Assembly (NCBI RefSeq): GCF_051020975.1
Contig: NC_135040.1
Coordinates: 1,047,501 to 1,111,500 of the forward strand
Direction of reading: 5' to 3'
DNA length: 64,000 nt
Source of the DNA: Osmia lignaria lignaria
Taxonomy: Eukaryota; Arthropoda; Insecta; Hymenoptera; Megachilidae
In this document: piece by piece, positions 57,360-64,000 of the stretch
How positions within the stretch are numbered: the stretch's first letter is position 1
Layout of the letters: every line of letters starts with the position of its first letter
Position numbers and translations under genes: made by a program
The notes under the pieces: generated by a model
Told to the model about the DNA's origin: nothing
Database searches by the model: none
The model's input: only the letters and a program-made list of their open reading frames with translations

Positions 57360-59855
57360 GCAATAACAATGAAAAAATGAAAAATTGTTTTTCAATGGGA
57401 CCAATCGGAAGACATACCCTACAAGATGCAAAAGGTTTCGTTCCGATTGGTCCATCCATCTCGGAGTAATCGGTGAACACACACAAAAAAAATACATACT
57501 GATCGAATTGTGTAACCTCCTCCTTTTCGAAGTCGGTTAAAAAAAGAGAAAGCATCACACGCGTTTGTAAAGATAAAAATACTATTATATTAAATATATC
57601 AGCTTACCTGTTAATATAAAGTCTATTCAATGATCACTCTAAGCAATTCCATAAATCCTGTCAAACGTTATTTAAAATAAGCGCCTTTTCTACAAGTTTA
57701 CTCTTTTTCTGTTATTAGATGATGCTTGAAAAATGTGAAGAAAAACATAATAATATATTTCATATTTCATAAATTTCACTACATTGCCCAGTGCTGTGTT
57801 CAAACAATAGTTCTTTACGTAAATGAACCCTTGCGTGATGGATGCGGTTAAAAAAATGAAATATGCGAAATACAGAAATTTCATTTGTAAAGCTTATGCA
57901 CTAAATACAATTTTCCTTACATTTAAGTATTAGATCTCGAGTCCTACCTTCTAGGAGGCCTCCTTCTAAGCCCTCCATCAACTGTGTCAAAAAATACTGA
58001 TTGAACCATTTTCTCTCTGTTGCCTTTCTTCTTTACAGTTTAATGTTATTTAGTTTTATTTAGAATACGTTTTAATTTTTTAACCAATTTTGTCAATCAA
58101 GGGTGCCCTCTAAAGTTTGATATCCCTGGGCCACAGAAATCTTAATCCGATCCTGAAATCGTGGTATTAAAGTTATGATTTAACATGACCTTTTATCTAT
58201 ATGTCGTATCAGATCCAGAGCATCTGTTTTACAACAAATATAAGTAATTACTATCATAGTCTGTTATCTAGCTTTAAAAACATATCTTGTATATGGGAAA
58301 CAAGAGAGCATTAATAAAAAGAAAATGAAATCTAGACCATAAAAACAAAACGATTTTACTTATTTTAAATATTTATAGGAATCTTTAGTTTACTTTTCAT
58401 AATATCAATTTAACTGTAGGTATCTCATAGATTTTATAAAACTGTTAGTGTAGTGTAATTTCTATTATATACATATATTCATTTTGCGATTAATTAACCA
58501 ACTTAATGGTTTTAATTTATCTGATTAATAATAATTTTAACAAACTATATTTCAACGATATTACAATCGCCGAGACGCGTTTCTATTTGCAAGTTTTGCA
58601 AACTGTTCTAAATCACTTAGATATTAATTTGTGACAATAACGTTATCCATTTACGCTATAGTGCAGTATGATGTAATTGAATAAGTGAATCAAAATAATA
58701 CAATCATATATGACTGCTTTCGTCATACGTATTAGCATATGACCTCTGTTGTTATCATTAAATTCCTAGTTCTCATGAAATCTTGAAAATCATTCCAACT
58801 ATGTATTTAAATATTTATGTGTGTTACATGCAAAGCGTGGAATAAAGGCAATATATAAATTACTTACACAATGTACAATTACCTAAACTGCTTTAAACAA
58901 ACGTAAATGTAATATATACTTTTTTTAAATTGTATAACTCAACATAATCTAGTACTATTCAAATCAACTAAGAACGAATTAGTTTTTTTATGAATGGAGG
59001 CGTAAGAAAAAAATTAATTCAAGGTTAATTAATTCACATGTTAGGTTAAGTTAGGTTATATGTTTTTTAAATACACCCTAACCAATCCTATTACTATTCT
59101 ATATCATTTCAATCAATCCTGAAACAATTAGCATTTTTAAGAAAAGGAGTGCGACGCAGTGTTGTAAAAATTAATTCAGTTTAAGTTGTGTTAAGTTAGG
59201 TTATATTTTAAAATGACAATTATAAATCAACAACGTATACGTTTTCTCGGCAAACTATAAAATATACTTTATTTCATAAATTGTCGGGTTAGATTAACTT
59301 TAAAAATATATACATTGCCGAATTGAACACTTTGCCTGTACTATATGCATTTTTGATATATGTACATTTGGGGAAAGGTACTCAAATTCAGCCACTAATT
59401 TATACCTTTCTTAATATTTACGTTAAAATTAATTTCTCAACGTCAAAATATATTCTTTCCTTAATTACCTAAAAATTAACTTTATCGGAATTTATGTAAA
59501 AAATTACAAAACATTTGTAAATTTAATAAAAAAGACTAGAAATTATGATTGTGAAAAAGAGCTTCAAATTAGAATCCTCTTGTTCTTTCAAATTGAAATT
59601 CTTCCAATACAAATGATTATTTGTGAAATAAGTTAAAACTAACTTAAATTAGGTAATGAAATGATTTATTTCAACAGAATTGTATTAGACGAATGAATTA
59701 TTTTTCTTTTGCTTATTGCAATAATTTTTGTATAATAATTATGTAAATAACAGCAATAACCAGTGTTATTGTTAACACCTAAAGTTTGGAAAAGTTTAAT
59801 TTCCATTCAAACTTGATAATATGAATATCAAACTTACCGCTTGAAAAGCGAAGCC
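57360..59855. other. AT-rich DNA with no recognisable gene
   Basis: 57315-57558 minus frames and 57690-57884 are not recognised. GTTAGGTTAAGTTAGGTTAT at 59040 and a similar word at 59185 are common TTAGG-like motifs. Nothing else is visible. Confidence 0.5.
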
Positions 59856-60413
59856 TTTTTTTTTTACGTGGAGGAAATCTTCAAAAGACTTCAAAAGCCT
59901 TCCTGGGGAGGGGCCGGGGATAGTGTGGGATTTCAACCCACTAAAACCTCCACGGTGGCCTGCTCTGGGGCTGTAGGGAGAGCCTCGGGACCTCCGGGAA
60001 GAACACACCGGAACCCCCCTCCCCCAGCCCTGGCGCACTGGCGCTCCTGCCGTGGGGGAGGGTCTAGCCTCTGACCCTCCCCAGTGTGCCGCTCTCCGTC
60101 GACGTCGGAGGCCACACCCGATGTCGGCACTCCTCGGGCCGCGTGCAATGGAGACCGGGGCCCTAGCCCCGGCCGCCTGTGGCCCTGCGGCCCCGCTTCA
60201 GACTTGCGATCGATGTTGGTCCTCCTCTTTTGGAGGAGACGGATGCCTCCCCGTAAATCTTCTCCGGTGGTGCCGATGTTCACCCATTCTCTTCATCCCG
60301 TCGGCTCTCTACCGGCCCCGCTACACCGGCTCCGACAGAGCGATGACGCATTCGAAAAAGTCCGCCACCGCCCTCCACTGACTATCGCCGGCGAGCATTT
60401 GCTTCCGCCGGCG
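59856..60413. other. GC-rich repeat-like block, split by Transib
   Basis: Strong composition change, with overlapping open frames on both strands (plus 60052-60381 and 60084-60446, minus 59933-60283) that are Pro/Arg/Ala-rich. None has a recognised domain. The block resumes after the Transib insertion at 61432-61475, and AAGCGAAGCCT occurs at both outer edges (about 59847 and 61438). It may be the 5' part of a non-LTR element or another GC-rich retroelement. I do not call a protein. Confidence 0.4.
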
Positions 60414-61426
60414 CACAGTGGGGTATTTGCCTCTCAAACGCGGTAAAAAGTCATTTTTAGAAAATTATCTCTAAAGTCAAAAAGTACTATGAAAATAGTT
60501 AATTGAATATTTGGCCCACTATGTAGTATATTTGTTTTTCACATTTATTAATTTTCAACGTGGGTACAGAGGTTTAAAGAAGGCAACTCCGTAATTCTTA
60601 AAAACTACAACTATTATTTATGCTTTTAATTCTCACTCAATTTAATTAATCTATGGTGGGTTTAAACGTGCCAGGTATGTATTTTAATTGTACCAAGTTT
60701 CATTTAATTATCTATAATATTTTCGGAATTATACCGTATTGAATATTTTCCATCTTTATTGTTTATTTTAAAAAAAGTCCCGTGAAATCCCGCGTTCTGT
60801 TTGGTATCATTTGAAAGTGCAAAGTCTTGCCTTTAAAATAAAAAAAGAATTAGCTGCTACTAGCTGCTACTCAGGTATCTACAGTAATTTTTACTATTAT
60901 TGACACCGATGTTGAGTCATCGGTTTCAACGTCAAACCGATCACTTTTCGACATCACCATCGAAGATTTTGTTCTAAATGAAATATGTTGTAGTCCATAT
61001 GAAATTAGAAGGGGTTTAAGTCATCATTTTGCCGGTTTCGAATCTGTTTAATAATTACAGACCTTCGAAGTTTGCAATTTGCCCATTTGGACGAAAACGG
61101 GCTTCACTTACGAATTTTTTTCTTAGGAACTGTTTGTCCGATTGAACTAGATTTTTTTTTCTTTTATTCAGAAAGGATTGGGCTATTACAAAATAATTTT
61201 TTCGATCTGGATAATTAACTTTATAATTTTTTATATCTATACCTTTGTTAAAAAAAACATCCTAATGCGATAACGTTAGACTTATTAAAAAATAGAAACT
61301 GTAAGCTTTAAAATGGTATTTGTTTCATCAAATTTGGATGAAATTTAGCAATGTTATGACAGTGTGAAGATTGAGCAAATTTTAAAGTAGTTTTTACCGC
61401 GTTTGAGAGGCAAATACCCCACTGTG
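60414..61426. mobile_element. Transib element with RSS-like termini and CGGCG duplication
   Basis: CGGCG at 60409-60413 and 61427-61431 is a perfect 5-bp GC-rich duplication. Both ends begin CACAGTGGGGTATTTGCCTC, and the inverted repeats are identical for 36 bp. The first seven bases are the exact V(D)J recombination-signal heptamer CACAGTG. About 22 bp further in, both ends carry a TAAAAA core (GTAAAAAGT on the left, GTAAAAACT on the right) at the distance of an RSS nonamer. The 1013-bp interior is AT-rich and non-coding, so the copy is non-autonomous. Confidence 0.9.
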
Positions 61427-61475
61427 CGGCGTGAAGAGCGAAGCCTGGATCAACTGTGATCGAAACTTACAAAAT

Positions 61476-63280
61476 ATAGAAATACAAGCCTCTTTTAAAC
61501 AAAAACGTTTCATACATTGGAAGAATAATTTCTGAAAGAACACTGTAAAATTTAAAAAATGAAAATAATATGAAATACAAAATTACATTAAAATTATGGC
61601 TCTCCCCATGGTCCGCCATCTGAGGGTTAATAAAGAAAAGAAGAAAAGAAAATACATTCCTTCATTTGATAAATGAATGACTGTCTGTATTTAATTGTAC
61701 GATATTATAGTCCGACGTTAAAATTAATTAATTTTAAAATGATTTGCTATAAAGTGAATTTTTATTTTTGTTAGTATATCGTTAACTCGATTTGTTTACG
61801 TTCAAACGTCAATTACACAAATTTCCTGTTTTTTTAAATATGATCGAAATAAATAAAGCTGGGAAAATTGGTCGGGGTATCCGAGATTGGTATTGGTGTT
61901 ATTCAGTTATGCAACTGCGCGTTACACGTTGAATACATCAAATTGATTTTTAATCGTTCAATCACTGCAGTAGCAATTTAACGTTTCCATTCAGTTAGAA
62001 AACCCGATTCATTAAATGGTTTTTAGTGTTGCTGTTTTAATAAATTTCGGTTTGTGTAAGATATATAAAGATATAGTACATGTACCTTTCTTCTATTGAA
62101 TTTAGTATTTATTTTCAACAAAATTATACTTCTACTCAGGCGCAAATGTAATAATTTTAAAAGCTGTTCTGTGTTAATTAAATAAAAAGGAATTACATTA
62201 AAATATTAGTTTTCGAATTTTTGTATGCCTACACCGTATTGCGAAGTAGCATCCACATATGATGTATTATTTCAATGCTATTTATTAAAATAGTAAATAT
62301 CTTATTTGTTTAATGTTTTATGAAGAATTCGTACTGCAACATTTCAGTATCCAATTTCATTCATTAATGTAATTATTCTGTATTAAGTTCCAGCATAAAC
62401 GCAATTCCCAGAGTTCATTTTCAATGTGATACAGTTACATAATTTAATTAATATCAACGATGCTGAAACGTGAATGTGTTAAAGCTATTACGAATGCAAA
62501 CCAGTTAAACGGCCACTGAGTTGCATGAATTCGAGAAATTTATATGTAAGCACATAATCTCGGCATCTGAGACGATGCCCTAGTTTTTGTCTAACTTGAA
62601 CGTTATCAAACAGTCCGTTATTCATCTAACTATAAAAACAACTCCTTTCATTCATTTGTTTCATAATGCACACATTGGTAATTTAAAATAACTAACTTTG
62701 AAATATTAAATACTATGAAATTCAAATAAAATAATATTTTAAATAGCAATCGAAATTTCAGCAAAGTAATTTTATTTTAATCATCTGTAGTATAAAATGT
62801 AGTTATTTTATCTGCCAAAATTTTGCTTCTTGTTTAAAATATTATTTTACCTGAATTTTGTAGCATCAAACATACTAAATAGTATTTGAAATGTAAATAA
62901 ATATTAGTGCTATTTAAACATACAATTATGTTCTATTTTATTTGAATTTTAAAACTGCTTACGATTCTTAAGTCACAGTTAGACACTTTTTTGCTTCTGA
63001 AATGCTTTACCTAAAATGAAGTGTTATCTTCCTGATGAGATAATAAAAAATAAACACGCGTTACGGACAGTGCTGGGTACCTACATATTAAGCAAAAAGT
63101 ATTTGGAACATTAACTGAAATACTGTTATTTAATTATAACAGCATTTGCAGATGTATTTTATTTAGCAATTATATATACCAGTATATTCAAAATATTTAT
63201 TTGAAATATATGAATAGGTGTTATTAAATGGAATAATTATTTCTTAAGGATATATAAAAAATGAGATTTTTTCTTAAAAT
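61476..63280. other. AT-rich DNA with no recognisable gene
   Basis: Frequent stops in all frames. No paired repeats recognised. Confidence 0.5.
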
Positions 63281-63284
63281 TCAA

Positions 63285-63740
63285 CCCTTTCGACCCTGAT
63301 GGGATACATATTTCCCAGTAAATGTTTTTGACCTTTTATTTGGGAAATATATGTTACATGTGTGGATTATTTTACATTTCTTTTTATTTCGGGGTATTAG
63401 ACTATAAGTACTCTTTTTGATAGACAACTAGGGTAGCTATTAGTGATCTTGTCTGTCTTAATGTGCTTTCATGTTTACATAAGGATTTAATATACTTTAA
63501 CCATTAAAAATTATGGTATTTTTCTCTGTGGAATATACATTAATAGTTTAGTTTAATTAAAAAAGAACAATATTCATTTTATTTATTATTTGAATATGAA
63601 AGAACATTAATACAGCCAGGTTTCATAATAGGAACAAGTACCCTATGACAGTAAATACCATAGTAATATACAGGCTAATCTTTATTTAAAGAATAACAGA
63701 AAAAGTAAAATCCAACTAGAAAAACGTTGGTTCGAAAGGG
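63285..63740. mobile_element. piggyBac-like element, third family
   Basis: The left TCAA (63281-63284, a decayed TTAA) precedes CCCTTTCGACC, and the inverted right end CCCTTTCGAACC is followed by TTAA (63741-63744). Subterminal GGGAAATAT/ATATTTCCC words are self-complementary. 456 bp, non-coding. Confidence 0.7.
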
Positions 63741-64000
63741 TTAAGGTCGCGTCAACTCTTTGATTATTATCAACAACTATATTAGTTGATCCATATTTCA
63801 TAAGAGAACTTTAATCTGTATACATATGAGTTTAAACGCTTCTTGAAGATTATCTTCTTTTTTAAATATTTCTTTGATGTTATTAGGAGCTTGTTTAACA
63901 GCTTAGCAGTAGCTTTAGTCATTACTGTCCCCAGAAGTATTTATCTGCCTAGTATTCAACCAATGATTCTTTCTTCTCATTTGGTAACGAAGATTTTTGT

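Noticed and set aside
60052..60446. 109- to 120-codon frames on both strands
   Set aside because: Open on both strands because of high GC; no recognised domain, and one reads into the Transib end.
1..64000. CRISPR arrays, bacterial defence or secretion systems
   Set aside because: No regularly spaced direct repeats with unique spacers and no bacterial gene organisation; the window is eukaryotic repeat-rich DNA.

Overview
The window looks like a stretch of AT-rich insect nuclear DNA, most likely from a hymenopteran (bee, wasp or ant). It contains animal-type transposon families, TTAGG-like motifs and solo LTRs, and no operons or bacterial gene density. I cannot name the species. I found no host gene that I can support over several exons. 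The longest believable coding pieces are broken transposon genes. Two short open segments (49420-49635 and 52402-52536) and a promoter-like patch near 50.25 kb are the best candidates for host sequence, and both are weak.

Layout. 0-0.4 kb: a pogo-like element end, then a T-rich minisatellite. 2.0-5.65 kb: a patchwork of a MADF-domain relic, a mariner-type MITE inside a larger foldback, a Transib-related end and a Jockey-like ORF1 relic. 6.1-7.9 kb: two piggyBac-like elements, one nested in an older inverted-repeat element. 10.6-12.7 kb: two hAT-like elements with 8-bp target duplications and a tRNA-tailed repeat. 14.9-20 kb: several copies of one TA-flanked MITE family, plus a perfect four-unit heat-shock element at 15331. 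21.5-22.6 kb: a Gypsy-type LTR with a tRNA-Lys primer-binding site. 23.07-24.06 kb: a Transib element. 25.77-26.48 kb: a solo LTR.

31-37.9 kb holds a PIF/Harbinger nuclease relic, a Tc1/mariner tail, 140-bp tandem repeats and a non-LTR reverse transcriptase relic. 40-45.9 kb holds an ORF1-like relic, a tRNA-like palindrome, a Transib (RAG1-like) transposase relic, twin pogo-like elements and a mariner-type MITE. 48-57.4 kb holds inverted dispersed repeats and a palindromic element whose loop is a TTAGGG-type array. 59.85-61.43 kb is a GC-rich repeat split by a second Transib element with textbook RSS-like ends. 63.3-63.7 kb is another piggyBac-like element.

The most interesting theme is Transib, the transposon superfamily from which RAG1 and the V(D)J signal sequences derive. 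Two complete non-autonomous copies have matching 5-bp GC-rich target duplications (CGTCG, CGGCG). Related truncated copies lie at 3.7-4.0 and 42.26-42.94 kb, the latter joined to a transposase fragment that keeps the first catalytic Asp motif. All calls come from reading the sequence; no database search was run.
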